Positions 1 through 12,940 are shown, counted from the stretch's first letter. The stretch is DNA of 64,000 bases from Pampus argenteus (GCA_036937835.1 CM072860.1:5783001-5847000), one strand, 5' to 3'. The notes: generated by a model from the letters alone, not told the origin. A program made the numbers and translations.

Positions 1-3000
1 CGCATGCTGGGCTGCTCTGTGTTGGCCCCGCGCTGCGAGAAGCACAAGGTGCTGAAGCCCTGTCGCTCTTCCTGCGAGGAGGTGCTTAAAAGGTGCGGCC
101 ACACTTTTGAGGGGATCGAGATGGCGTGGCCCTACTTCCTGGACTGTGATCGCTTCTTCGTTAGTGACGAGGAGGGCTGTTATGACCCACTGGAGGGCCT
201 AAGAGGTAAGGATACCAGTGTTACTGTGACTTGACCTGCATTGGCTAGTTGGTTTTTGGTGCTGTATGTAATATAGTTCGAGATGTGAACCCACATGTCA
301 TGCTTTGAGCTCCAGTGGAACATTTTTCCTTAACATGTTGTCAGCAGGCAACGACTATAAATTAATAAAGTGGAAAACAGGTTTTTTTTAAAGATGAATA
401 GTGATTATAAGCTAATCATATGTGAGCCACATGAGAGCACGTACAGTAGAAAGATCTGCAGCAGGAACTGATCTAAGCATTTATCATAATCTGAGCATTT
501 GTGTACAGTAATATGTGTGCACGTTGCCATAAGCCGTATAAATCAACCAATGAAATGAAGTACATTGACTTAAAACTGTTGCTTAAACTGTGTCAAAGTT
601 TCTCACACTATTGTCGTGCAAATAGTTGTTGAACCGAGCAGAGTTTGGTTCAGATGTCTGGCAGCATGTTGGATCTGTGTAATTACTCCCATATTTCGTA
701 TCTATTTTCAAACTGATGTCCTTGTTCCACCAGGGCCAGCGTGCGTTTTTGAAGGGAAGTTAATAGCAAAGCCAGAAACTCCTTTTTTTTTATAACACTG
801 GGGCTGCAGCTTTAAATACCAAACCAGTGTAGGTCCTTTGGTGGGCACTGACCCCCTTGTCTTCAATACTGTATCGAAAAAACATGTATTTACACTATTA
901 GTGATGGTTTTGACAGATACGGACTTCTGGGCCTTTTGAATCTGGCAGTAACAACGTGTAATGTTCTCCATGTTAGTTTGGAGCTATTAATGGTTTCTGC
1001 TGGTGTCAAAAATGGGTGTGAATACAAAAATAATCTAATGTATCAGCTGAAATAAGCACATTTGGTTCATAAGGGTGTTAAACTGACTTTCCACACTCTC
1101 TTTTTTTTTTTTTTTGCTGTACATACCAGACTCCATAAACAGCTTATTTATAGCCTGGCAGCTGTGCAGGAAAAGCGACAGCACTTATATTTTATAGCTC
1201 TTAAACGTGTCACTATTGCAGTTAAAAGCACGTTGAAGAGCGTAAAAGAAGACGAGACATGCCATATTTTCCTTTACAGCACAACGAGTTGAAGAGCTGG
1301 TTGACGACGTGGGAATTCCTCCTACTCAGGAGCCCACAATGCAGTTCAGCTATCACAGCAATGCTAAGATGATTAGTATCTTGAAGAAAACTGAGGATCA
1401 ATGCTCCGACATAGCCAGAACCTACAGTATCGGCCGCAGCATGGAGGGCAGGGAGCTGCTGGTGATCGAGTTCTCAAATAACCCTGGCCAGCACGAACTG
1501 CGTAAGTAAAGCGTTGTCAGAGATCTGTGTAGATCGTTTGTTTCTTATTAATGAAATTAAACCAGCTAAATGTGACCCCTCTGCAGTTGAGCCAGAGATA
1601 AAGTACATCGGCAACGTACACGGAAACGAAGTCATGGGCCGCCAGCTGCTGATCTACTTGGCTCAGTACCTGTGCTCAGAGTATCTTCGGGGGAACGAGC
1701 GCATCCAGACTCTCATCAACACCACCCGCATCCATATCCTGCCGTCCATGAACCCCGATGGATACGAGTTGGCTGTTTCTGGGCTTCAGGACGGTGATGA
1801 CGAAGAGGTCAGCCTCTACCACACGTGAATTGCTGTGCAGTTTGAGTTGTATCTGTTTCGTGATACCTTTGGGAAAACCAACCGCCGAACACCTTACTTA
1901 TCCCACATGTGCTGAATACCTGAGCTCGTCACACCAAAGGCCCCTTTCAAAAGCTGTTCTGGAGCTTTCATTAGTATCACAAAAAACAAATGTAATTTTA
2001 AATGCTCATATCAAAGAAGAAAGTGAAATTTTAAGGATTTCTTGAATACTCTGTAACATGAGTGCATGAGTGCATTTTCATTACATTCAAACAATTAGTC
2101 AATCACTAATAAATTCATTGACAAGAGTTTTGCTGGAGTTGTGAGTTCTGCAGTGGCAATCAACGCAGGTTACATCTTCTCAAATGCTGCTTTATCATTG
2201 ATAATTGGATACCTTTGAGATTTGTGCTGTTGGTTGGTCAAAACATCCAATCAGAGGATGAATCTTTCTTACTGGTCTTTTTTCTCTCTCTCGGACTTTA
2301 AAGACTACTAATTAATTATTGGATGAATTAAGAGATGATTCGTCTTTTTTGCTAATTTTTTTCTTAAAAACACGCAATTCTTTGAATTTCACAGCGTCAC
2401 AGATACGACTCGTGGAACGTTGGCCAAAACAACGCCCAGAACGTTGACCTGAACAGAAACTTTCCCGATTTGACATCCATCGTTTACAGACGACGCAGAC
2501 GCAAGGGCTACCGCACCGACCACATCCCAATCCCAGACTATTACTGGTTTGGTAAGGTACAGTATGAATCCATATCCATATATGTCACATGTTAGTGAGT
2601 AATACATTTTATGACCTAATATTGAATATTGCTGAATAAACTTGACGTGTTTTATTTCCTGGTTGAAATAAGTTTTAAATGCTGCAATCCAGGTTGCATC
2701 AGAGACGTATGCTGTCATGAAGTGGATCCGCTCCATCCCGTTTGTGCTCTCCGCTAACTTCCACGGTGGGGACCTGCTGGTGTCCTACCCGTACGATCTC
2801 TCCAAACACCCGCTGGAAAACAACATGTTGTCCCCGACACCAGACGATCAGGTGAAAGGGATCCTTGATAAACGTCACTCCGAGAATTGAGAAATGTTTA
2901 TACACAGTACCAGTCAAACGTTTGGACACACCATCCAATTCACCATCAAAAATCACATTGAACTGCTCATCTTTAATGAACTTCGACAAAAAAAAGGAAC

Positions 3001-4486
3001 ACACTGGGTTTTTTTTTTCTTTTCTGTAGGTTTTCAAGCTTCTTGCAGGAACGTATGCAAATGCTCATGAAAGAATGTCCAATGAAAATGCACGATGTGG
3101 ACCGTTTCGCTCTAACGTTCAGAAAGGAATCATCAATGGAGCACGGATGTCTAGCTTTGCAGGAGGTAAGTGAAACTAGTGTTTCTCACATTTCACAAAT
3201 GTTAAATGGAGCCACTAGAGGTCGTTATAAGACCAGTTATGAAACCCCCCCTAAAAAAAATGTGGGCAGCAACATCAGGTCAGGAGGTTTCTCATGGATT
3301 TCTGGGTAAAGCAGTTTTGTTTTTGTCTGCCGTCAGGTATGCAAGACTTCAACTATCTTCACACCAACTGTTTCGAGGTGACTGTAGAGCTGGGTTGTGA
3401 TAAATTCCCTCCTGAAGAGGATTTGTTTATTGGCTGGCATGAAAACCAGGAGGCTCTGATCAAATTTATGGAAGCAGTGAGTCCTGATTCTGTCCAAGAT
3501 GACATCCTCTATCATCTATCAACCTGTGAGATGGTATTATGTCGAAATCTTATATCATGCATGCTTATATCATGTCTGCGTGGTGTTGTTTTTTTTTTTA
3601 GGCCCACCGTGGTATCAAAGGCATTGTGAAAGATGAGGAGGGAAATGGAATAAAAGGTGCACGGATATCAGTCCGAGGAATACGGCATGACATTACCACA
3701 GGTAATATTTATTAAATTATAACAAGATGCATTTTTCGCAGCTGTACGCTTGTTTCTGTTTAAAGGGCCACTTCACCCATTGGGGGACTTTTGAGAGATT
3801 CAAGAATGGTCTAAATCAATGCAGCAGAGACTAAAATATCCCATACGGGTCAACCCAAAATGCTACATCCTACATTTCCCATAATGCAACACCTTTGTAA
3901 AAATTGTAGAAACAAATACGGAGGCCTTGTGTCTCCCAGAGTCGGTTGTTGGTTACCTACATTATTAATACCTACATATTTCATACTACACACCCCCCAG
4001 CTTGTAATTGAAGCTCGCTGTAAATTTTGGTGAAGTGCCCCTTTAAGAAAAAGTAGTCCTGTTCGGAGAAATGCATGTAAATTATACGTCTAAAAGCTAA
4101 AAGCTAAGCCTTTCTGCCCCTGCACAGCTGAAAATGGAGAGTACTGGCGCCTTCTCACCCCTGGCATCCACATCCTGACCGCCTCGGCCCCGGGCTACAA
4201 CCGAACGATGAAGAAAGTCCGCCTGCCTTCTCACATGAGCACAGCAGGTCGAGTGGACTTTGTATTGGAAAAAACGGTGCTAGACCCCGACCAGCAAGAG
4301 GAGGACGACGCCATCCTAGCCATGGGCACCTATGACCGCTTTGATCCATACAACCAGTACGAACGCTACACCCTGATGGCTGATTTAGGCCAGAAAGCCG
4401 AAGAGAGAGCAGAGAAGCCGTGGTGGTGGAACTATTTTACCATGACGGGCGGACCTGCACCCACCTGGCTGCTTAAACACTACTAG
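1..4486 (+). CDS. cpz: Carboxypeptidase Z, 3' nine coding exons (5' end outside window)
   Basis: Secreted metallocarboxypeptidase with an N-terminal Frizzled cysteine-rich domain; in the family it trims C-terminal basic residues and binds Wnt ligands in the extracellular matrix. Coding exons read as 1-205, 1280-1501, 1587-1807, 2395-2556, 2693-2851, 3030-3165, 3337-3476, 3602-3701 and 4128-4486, all with GT-AG borders and matching phases; together they give 567 codons plus stop. The first exon is the C-terminal half of the Frizzled domain (RPC/PC cysteine spacing, then AWPYFLDCDRFF). The M14 peptidase domain follows, with zinc ligands in HGNE (His154, Glu157 of the partial protein) and FHGGD (His294), NRNF (Arg237), and catalytic Glu386 in TVELGC. 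A transthyretin-like domain (GIKGIV...GEYWRLL) and a Trp-rich tail (KPWWWNYF) ending in LLKHY complete it. Frizzled plus M14N/E peptidase is unique to CPZ. The upstream exons, signal peptide and start codon are missing only because the window begins here. Confidence 0.96.
206..1279 (+). other. cpz intron (between Frizzled-domain exon and peptidase exon)
   Basis: The donor is ag|gtaag and the acceptor is tttacag, phase 1. The stretch is AT-rich with poly(T) tracts near 785 and 1100. The open frames inside it have no recognisable protein content, and I see no repeat with clear ends. Confidence 0.8.
1808..2394 (+). other. cpz intron, phase 0
   Basis: The donor is gag|gtcagc and the acceptor is atttcacag. 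Joining the exons gives an uninterrupted frame from the DGDDEE stretch into RHRYDSWNVGQNN, as expected for the family. No element with recognisable ends is visible inside. Confidence 0.75.
2905..2940 (+). mobile_element. Fragment resembling a Tc1/mariner-type terminus
   Basis: The string beginning CAGTACCAGTCAAACGTTTG and continuing ggacacacc closely resembles a terminal motif that is very abundant in fish and amphibian genomes and is usually assigned to Tc1/mariner elements. It lies in the short cpz intron between 2851 and 3030. No partner terminus or transposase is visible, so it would be a relic. The assignment is from memory of the motif. Confidence 0.35.
3764..4042. mobile_element. Non-autonomous DNA transposon (MITE) with TTAA target duplication
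   Basis: The 279-bp block begins AGGGCCACTTCACC and ends with GGTGAAGTGCCCCT, so its 14-bp ends are inverted repeats with one mismatch. It is flanked on both sides by TTAA (3760-3763 and 4043-4046). A TTAA duplication with short inverted ends is the signature of the piggyBac and Kolobok superfamilies; which one cannot be decided here. There is no coding capacity, so any transposase would act in trans. It fills most of the cpz intron 3702-4127 without touching the splice sites. The interior carries a ZNF143-like string at 3870-3887. Confidence 0.75.
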
Positions 4487-4648
4487 GGCGTTTAAAAGAG
4501 AAGTGAGAGCGATTCCATAAACCAGGCTATCATGTAAATGGATGTGCTTTTTTTTCTCCTTTTCATTCAAACTGCTTCAATGTATGATGATGAAACACAA
4601 GGTTTTTAAAGGCTTTCATATTTGTATTTACCAACATTTTTACAGCAT

Positions 4649-4654
4649 AAATAA
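4649..4654 (+). other. cpz polyadenylation signal AATAAA
   Basis: A canonical AATAAA lies 163 bp after the cpz stop codon (4484-4486), followed within 30 bp by a GT-containing stretch. It is the first such hexamer on this strand after the gene. Confidence 0.75.
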
Positions 4655-4746
4655 AACAACTTTCATGTAGTCACAGTGTGATTCCTTGTAGCTACTCCTC
4701 ACTCATGTTGAGGTCAATCAGGTGTTATATAGTTAATGAAACCAGC

Positions 4747-4764
4747 TGGCCACTAGGGGGCAGC
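4747..4764 (+). promoter_or_regulatory. CTCF-type motif, forward orientation
   Basis: TGGCCACTAGGGGGCAGC matches the vertebrate CTCF core almost perfectly. It sits 93 bp after the cpz poly(A) signal, at the cpz end of the hmx regulatory interval, where an insulator would be expected. Occupancy is not shown by sequence. Confidence 0.6.
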
Positions 4765-5005
4765 CTGAATCAACCTCTGAGCCAAAGTAGTGCCAACCAC
4801 AGAGTCTAGTTAATTGCCCACACCATTGTTTTATTCAAATACCTTTAGAGGCCTAAAGGGGTAAAAACATCCAATATCCCCACAAAAAACAAGCAAAGAT
4901 ATCATTTTATGCATCAGAAACATGCTCTGTCTTTTGTCCTGTCCTTTTAATTGTCCTGTGACCCCTAGGCTTGACCTCTTGGACGGATCCCGACCCCCAT
5001 GTTGG

Positions 5006-5053
5006 TAGATAGATATATAGATATACTTTATTAATCCCAAAAACTGGGAAATT
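5006..5053. mobile_element. 3'-tail-like fragment of a fish non-LTR retrotransposon
   Basis: A (TAGA)-type run is followed by actttattaatccc and ctgggaaatt. This is the familiar tail shape of several teleost non-LTR elements (variants of ACTTTATTGATCCC...GGAAATT). No reverse transcriptase frame is present nearby, so at most a truncated end is here. The family is not determined. Confidence 0.4.
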
Positions 5054-6993
5054 ACAGACCTATCTAAATTACAGACTTTTTAAAAGTCTTTAGGCAAAAT
5101 ATGCACTCACCAGCAATTTCCATGATTTATTTATAATTAATCCAGAGCAATTACTGACAGCATATAATTACATATCCAGCTCCCACACACCTGAACAGGA
5201 AGGATGTTTTGTAAACTTAAACTTAATTTCTGTTTGTGTTCATCCCAGCTGTCAGTTTTTCTAAGGAACTAATCCACACTTTAAATACTTCCTGCTGTGG
5301 AGCGCTCATCTGGTATGTTTTGACTTGCTAACGCTTTAGCCTTAAAAAAACCCCAAAAACATAATAATAATAAAACAAAATTTTAAAAAATGACAGAAAA
5401 GGGAGGAAAGATTAATTTTCTAGATAAACACAGGGGATATTTTCTATAAATGCTGAGTAGACAGTTTTTGAGTCTGGTGAGAAAAGGAGAACAAGGTTAA
5501 AGACTAAACAGTTGAGAAAGCGGGTGCAAACTGCAATGTAAGAATTGTCAACCACACTAGAGGAAACATCTCGATAGGATTGAGAATAACAAAAGAGAGC
5601 GGGCTCGGGCCAATTTGTAACATTATGCACAAATAAAAAACCCCAAAACCCCACCACAACAACACAGATTCAATTCGAAAAAGCACCAAATGGATGTTAA
5701 ATCCCCACAATGAGACGTAGTACAAAACAGGGTGAAACATGCAAGAGCTTCGACGAGGCCCCGGGGTCCAAGCCAAGTCCAACCGACCAACAAAGCTCAA
5801 GATTTCTTTAAATGTAAGGCCACGAAAGAAGCATGGGAAAAGCAAAAGGTCGAGGAATACTGTTACTTAAAAAGAAAACGACTCGTAGAGAAACGTCTGC
5901 TTAGTGAACCACTTAACCCATGACAAGTCAGTGAAAAAAATAAAAATAATAAAAATACCAGGCTTTCTCAGGGGATTTACAAAACACAAACACATGATTT
6001 GGCAGGAAAAACCTCCATCTAGATCTGGAAAATACAGAATCTTTCTGCGGAGAGCCTTCAGTCGACTGTCAGATGTCTATTTCATGTAAGTCTGCTTCAA
6101 ATACAGGAGCTCATTTTACACCTGGAAATTGGTATTGTCATGGTGGGGAGGGCAGCCTCCTTCATTGCATTCACTGAATAGTAATGTAGGGTTGAATGAT
6201 AACCTACACCTTAACCTCACACATGCACATTGCTGTAACCGGCACTATGTTTAATATAGATATCTGACATCATAACAGTATAAAAATGAAGTAGTTTCTT
6301 AGGCTACACATTGATAAAGGGCACGTACATGTAAATTACTGCAAGATGCTTAGCTTGGACTTATTTGTCCATATAAGTATAGTAAAAGTGGTTATAAATG
6401 CTCCACAAATTGACCACATTTTAAGACCCCGTATAGTCAAGACTGGTTTGGTTCACTCCCTGTTCACTGCGCTTTTAACTGAACATGTAGGGTTGATCCT
6501 GTTTGCTTTACTGTGACCACTTCCTTGAGCTGCCCATGTCAGGTGGGGTGCCGGTGGGTCACCAATTACTTTGGTGAGGCTGAGAAAGTAGCATAGAGCT
6601 ACCCTGAGCTGCCATGTTGTATTAGCGTCATGCTGCTGGCATGTAGGTAAGTAACGCCTCATTTCAGTTCAGTGACGCTGCCCTCTGTTCTCAAAAAGAA
6701 GCTCTAATACGCTTACGGCCCTCCTCGAGATCAGTTTGCTACCATGCGCCATCATTTTACCATCATTTGAATGATTTGAATGAAAACAGGTTGAAACACT
6801 TCCTTCATGATTTCTAAATTAGTTGAAATAATAATTGGACAATGCTATCTAACAGCAGAGTCTGTAGGTCTTTGTGGTACTGCATTTCATCCTAAAACCC
6901 TTTCTGGACTACATCTTTTCTTTTTTTCATCACTGTAAAATGAAAAAGTGATATTAAAGGAATTTTACTATTATACATAACTTTGCCATAGAG
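5054..6993. other. Intergenic, no gene recognised
   Basis: The sequence is mostly AT-rich and unremarkable. An A-rich, low-complexity segment spans 5343-5410. Two overlapping minus-strand frames (5412-5657 and 5504-5845) and a few plus-strand frames are open, but they show no recognisable domain and no consistent splice structure. I read nothing functional here. Confidence 0.5.
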
Positions 6994-7115
6994 CAGTATT
7001 TCCAAACTTTGGGGTCATGACCTCTCCAGGGAGTCACAAGATAAATATGAGAGGTTGTGCAATGATTGATGCTCAGATTTTACAGATTTTTTTTTTCTGA
7101 CTTTTTTTGTAATTG
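6994..7115 (+). mobile_element. Degenerate hAT-type MITE fragment
   Basis: The left end CAGTATTTCCAAACTTTGGG, followed by gtcatgacc, a gtcacaagataaat block and a gagaggt block, parallels the element at 55537-55789 (CAGTGGTTTCCAACC..., gtcgcgagattta, gagaggt). A matching right end is not evident, so the 3' limit is approximate. Confidence 0.45.
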
Positions 7116-10100
7116 TTGCTTTTTTTTTTCTCAGAGGAAACAAACAAAGAGGTTTTAAAGGAGAAAATCTCTCTTTTGGTTTAACTTCTTTCCACTGCCA
7201 TAAAAAACACTTCCCAGCTGAGGAATTAAGTGAACAAATATCTCCTCCCAGGCAAAAAAAACACGAGAGAGGTGGAGATAAAATGAAATGACCAGCTCAG
7301 CTTGTATAGTAGAACAGGAGCCATTCAGACGGTCGACTAGAAATGTATTTTCTCCGACCTCACATCACGTGTGGTGTTGATGAGACATGATGAGCATAAT
7401 CAGAAGCGTGTGGGCGGAGTTACTTTGGACTTTAGACTTTCAGTCTACCTAGTTGTTTGTTATTAATGGAAACCAATTGAAAGTGAATCGCAATTTTGCG
7501 TATATAGAACAAGATAGATAGATAGAGTATGCAAAAAGGATCTGATTTATGCTCAATCTGCAGTTCGAGGATGTACAAAACAAAATAAATCCCGGTTGCC
7601 ATCAGTGATGAGAAAAATGATGCCAAAAGAACGTCTCCATGACAACTTGGCAAACTACATCTCCCGACGGAGGCTATGCTATGTGGCTGGAAGCCTGGAA
7701 GAACTCTAGTCGTTGTCAATCCACTATTTCCAAGGTCAAAGCAAAAGGTCAACACACTGCTACACACACAGACACACACACACTGATAGCTTTGAGTACA
7801 GGGTGTTGGACTTTTGTTGGACTTTGATTGTTCGGTTCCATTTCTCGATCCTTTACCGATACAAAGGTCAAAAAATGAACCGTCAATTTCAACTCTATGA
7901 ATGTTCTGCAACAGCTTGTATACTTTGGAAACGTTGAGGACACCTTAAACTCGTGAAGAGAGTCTTATAAAGTCCCAATGCTGTCACGGATTCATGTCAA
8001 CAGTTCTGCAGAAGTCTGATCTCCTTTCATTCATAAATTAGACTCAGTTTTATTGCACGCTTACAGTAAATCTTTGCAGTATAACGTCACACGTGCACGT
8101 ACTGCTCTGGCTCTGTGGACATAACTGTATTCTCCTTTTTATGATCCTGGAACCCTGTCAAACTCACATAATTGCAAAAAACAGCATTTCATTTCCTAAT
8201 AATGGCTTAATGTCAAGTCCAATTCAAGTCCGCTTGTTAAGCGGCAGCAATTACCGAATCGTACATGTGCAGACAACTCCTCCAGTGGGTGATAATAAGC
8301 CACTTTCTTTGTTACAGACCCTGAACAAACTCCCCGGGGAACACGTGAAGCAAAGATAATGCGAGCGGTCGAGCGTAAGTGTATACAAAAAAAAAAACCC
8401 CTCACCAATCGGCCTTGTAGAAAACCCCTCAGCTATGACAAAAGCAGGTCCAACTGGGTTAAGGAGATTCCAGTTTAATAGTGTTGGAATCCCTAACCAT
8501 AACAGAACATGACAATAGAAAAATACAGCTGCTCGCTCGTGGAAGTCACCTCCTTTTGAAATCAAGACCCGGCGTCTCGCGTTGATTGGCAGCTGGCGTT
8601 CGTGAACTTGGGTCGGTACGCCGAGGATTGGAAAGGTTTCTTTGTTAGGTCTTTTTTGTTGCTTTATTTGGGGTTTCTTCTTCAGCGTGACGGTCAGAGG
8701 TCACTGTACAACAAGGCCACACAGACGTTTAATTTGACCCGTGAAGCACAATCGTGTTTGTTGACACGTTCCCCTCCTTAGTTTGGTTTGTGTTGGTTTA
8801 TTTTACGCAATGCTCTGATGCTTTCTTATACTGAGGGATCAAAGGGGAAATCTGTATGAAATGTTCAATCAGACAAGTGTCACTCTGCCTGGTGCTATGC
8901 ATGTATTCTCTACAATTTAGTTTATTTACATTGATTTGGTCACATCATTTTATTGGTTGTTGTTCATGTGATCACACTATCAAACTGCAGCTGCAGCATG
9001 GCTTTCACACACATGGCTCTCTCATCTCGGACCCACAGTCATGAGCTTTTATCAATCCAGTGAGAGATGCTTACTTCATAACCATGATAAATAAAGTCTC
9101 CCAGCCTCTCTTTCATTAGTTTTATTTTATTTTTTTTTATACTAAATATATCTTACCCATCTCTTGCTAAGCTGGGCATCAAAGGATTGTTAAAAACCAG
9201 ACAAGATGATTTATTAGTTGTGGATTATCTGAGTCCACGCAGTGATTTATTGTGTAAATCATCTAAATTCACCATAGTGTCAAATCTAATTGTCTCAGTG
9301 TGAATAGAAAGAAAAGTTTGACGATTAGGAGGGAATTTTCACATCTGATCATTTGAAATGTGAATCTTAGGCAGGAAATAACTGTATTCAACTTTTTTTT
9401 TCTTCTTATTCTAACATGCAAAAGTGTTATTTATTTATTCTCAGCCACCCGAGCACGAGTCGGTGTTTGTGGTGTAGTATCTGCACTGTCTTCATCGAAA
9501 CCTCCAACAGAAACTTTCACTTACAAAACGTGTCATTTTATACCGCTATACTTATTCTCTGACTTCTACACGCGTGCTGACCGACAAACGTTTGTTTACA
9601 GGTACAAATTGAACACCTCATGAGATTTAAATGCTATTTTGAGCATCTCAAACGTTTCAGTATTAACTGAAGGACTCAACTCATTTTTGTGTGAAAGCAC
9701 AAAGGACTTCCTGGATGGATTTCATTTTGAAACAGGATGTTGGGTGGGACGAACCAATAGGATTTCAGTAAAAAGAGAGAAACGCTGCTTGATTTTGTTT
9801 GGAGGGGGGAAAAAAGGGCAGGGACAAAAAACTGTTATTAATCTCATTTAACTGATGCTTGCACATCACAGGTAAGAGCCTTCTTTGTTCTTTGCTTTCT
9901 AATTATAAAGAAAGTTTGTCCATGTTCGAGCATCATAGACTGTTTGGGTTTCTGGCCTGCTATGAAGCACATGGGCCTGCATGGATGGCAGTGTGATCAG
10001 ATGACTGCTCAGTTCAGATCAGTTGTACCTGCTTTCATTCTGTACCAAACAGATCTAATACATCTCTGTCCATATTTATACTGGTGATCTGATAAGATTT

Positions 10101-11980
10101 CAGATCTGGTGGTGTATTCTGGTGTATTGGAAATACACGGTGATCCAATTCCTGTTTAGGTTTTGACAGTACTTTGAGCTTTTCCACTGTATTTATAGGA
10201 ATAAACTGACTTCTGTAGGTGGAGTTAAATTCATTGTGTCACATAGTAGGAATATTTTTTTACGCATTATCAGGTGTTGTATTACACTGCTTTACCTTCT
10301 GACTTTTTTTTTTTTTTTTTTTTGAGCTTGAGGCCTTGAACTCAGTATCTGGAAAGGATTTAAAACGACCCCTGCATGTTCTTCTATGTGTTTACTTGTA
10401 TTTTGCTTTTTTTTTTAGTCTCAATTTGTTCAATGTGCTGCTGTGGTTCTGGGTTGTCATCTTTTTTTTTTTTTATTAGAATATTTAATGAATTTTTCCA
10501 CATAGCTTCGCTCACAAGGCACATCAATCATAACTGCTAATATACTGCTAATTTACCCTTCACTCACTCTCACTCACTCACTCACTCTCACTCACTCACA
10601 CACACTGTTGATTTGTATATATTGTATAGCTGATCATGCTCTTGCTGTAAAGTTCTGTCAGGAACTAGAATATTGGATTTGATACCCTTTCTTTCGAAAG
10701 CATGGATGGAGCCTTATACAACTTTTTCACCAGCCGCCACTGCTATTTAGACATGGATGCAAACTGCAACTTGATTGGTTGGTAGAGGCATAGAACCACA
10801 TGGCGCTTTTTAAAAGGTTTAGAGAGACCGTTTTACTCTTAGGAACAAGTTAACAGAGACTAATATTAGCATATTTAAAGTCCACACTTCTCTCACAGTA
10901 GGTGATCTTCCCGTGCGAGCTATTCTCAGCAAAGCCCAGTCTAGACACTGCCGAATTTAAGGCCAGAATAAAACATAAAGCACAATTGAAATAAGTGTTC
11001 TTGATCTTAATGCACATTATCGCCGTGTCCCAGGGATAAAAAAACACTTAAAAGTCAGTCATGAAGAAGAGAAAGCCTGAGGGCTCTTTAGGCTTGGTAC
11101 ATGTCCATGATGCACCCAAGCTACTTTAGCTGTCATGCAGCAATATCTCAGAGCCTATGCTGGGTTCACTGATGCTTGGCTTAAGCCATTTAGCAGCGCC
11201 CTGGTTAACTGAAACCGACAAAACTTCTGATTCCAGCCTGATCTTGGACTAACACCCCATGGCGATTGTGATGCTGTCTTTACCCATTTCATCCGGCACA
11301 GTCCCACAATTGCATTTTTTTTTTGTAGCTGACAGAAATGCAAGAAGAAGATGCCTTATGACGTTACAAATGTTGCCCAGAGAATTAAATTAAACGGAAA
11401 AAAACGTACCGATTTTATAAAAGAGAAATCCGATCTGGCTGACAGTTGTAGAAAAGGGAAAAGGGGTGAGACTCATACTATCGCTTGAAGAAAGTCCCAG
11501 ACTGAAGGGCACAGAAGTGCCATAACATAAATAAAACAAGATAGCATTTGGCCACTTAAAGCCAATGGGAGCTACCAAAGGGTAAAGTGTTGGATGATTT
11601 CAGGCTAATATTTGCCAAGAGTTGCTCTTTGAATCATCCAAGAGCAACAACGCTGGGTGGTGAGACGTTTACAGCCGAGTAGAAATGTGAACACTGGGCA
11701 TTAGAGAAGTCAAATCTACTAGTGACACTGGACAAATGAGCCTTATCACTGGTGCACAAGTGCATATTTGCTATTAAGTTATTTGCTTTGAATCTGAATG
11801 TGTGCATCGCATTGTGCAACTGCCCTAATTATGAAACGCATGCCTAAAAATTTAAGCGTGTTTAGAAATGCATACAGTATTCTTAATTTGGCCATTTTCC
11901 ATTGTGGATATACTGCAAATTAAAAAAAAAACCTGCTTATAATTACTATATAGTTTGGAATCAGGAAACACTTCAAGAAC
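7116..11980. other. Intergenic, no gene recognised
   Basis: The region contains poly(T) runs, a small (CA)n at about 7760-7783 and a (CACT)n tract at 10562-10607. A 159-codon minus-strand frame (7432-7911) includes translated CA repeat and has no recognisable domain. The string AACTACATCTCCC near 7655 resembles a ZNF143 half-motif. Confidence 0.5.
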
Positions 11981-11999
11981 CTCAAGAAAATCAGACGTC

Positions 12000-12940
12000 G
12001 CAGTCCAGCATGGCACCCAGACGACAATTTGTAAAACAAATATAGTTTATAAAGGCCGGTGTGTTTCCGTCACCAGCGTGCTCTTTCTAACAAGTTAATT
12101 AAACATAGTCCTGTGCACATGAACTTTTAAGCTCGTATTAGTAGTCGGTAAAAAAGAGATCCGCCGTTAGGTGCAGCGAGCTAATTATGTGATGATAAAT
12201 CTTCTACGGCATGAGGTAATTTTTTTTCAGTGCTCTTTAAAGACTAGTAGAGAATATGGCAGATAACTGCTTGAAGCCTTTGCGAGTCAGCGTCAGCTAA
12301 GCTAAATGTGGCAGCAAGTGTCAGGCCAAATCAATACACGCTTCCCAGGATTCCTTTGGTGCAATAATCCAGGCTGTGGTGGGCACTGACCCTGGGGAGG
12401 CCCGGCCTTGTTGTTTTCTTGCCCTGTTTTTTTTTTTTTTTTTTTTAAAGCAGCTGCACTTATGGATATGACAGCATTGTGCAGAAGCTAATTACCTTTT
12501 TTTTTTAAATAGCTTTTTTCCAGCATTAGGCAGCTAAGTGGCCTGAGAAGTTGGTTACAGGAAGGTGTTTGCAAAAATTATGGATGACCTCAAGCTCAAA
12601 AGCTGCAGTTTTTTTTTTCCTTATGAACTCTATGTGTCAAAGTTTTAGTCAACTTTATCACCTCAGCTGTTTAAACATTTGACTAGCATTAAGTGCATTT
12701 TTACTGATATTTTCCTTTGAGAGAGTCCCCTGTGTATCTTCCAGCTGATTTCACAGATTCCCAGGAAGTCATAATCATGTATTATCTGCCTTAAAATAAC
12801 AAAAGATAATCCCGGCATCAGGCTAATCAGCCATAAAATTGGGGGAGTCTCCTTGACTAATAGGATTCCACAACAGCAAACTCAGTACAAGTTAACGCAT
12901 GACATGTAGAGTGTGTAGGAGTAACGCAAAAAAACCCTGT
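12000..12940. promoter_or_regulatory. Candidate conserved non-coding (enhancer) block
   Basis: Apart from T-tracts near 12425 and 12500, this stretch is complex, non-repetitive sequence with many homeodomain-type cores: taattaaa near 12100, ctaattatg near 12180, gctaattacc near 12490, ggctaatcagcc near 12822. It also has E-box cores (cagctg). That texture is typical of conserved regulatory elements around developmental homeobox genes. It lies downstream of hmx4/hmx1. Conservation was not measured. Confidence 0.3.

Noticed and set aside
7432..7911. 159-codon minus-strand frame
   Set aside because: It includes translated CA repeat (VCVCVCV), has no recognisable domain and no promoter or splice context.
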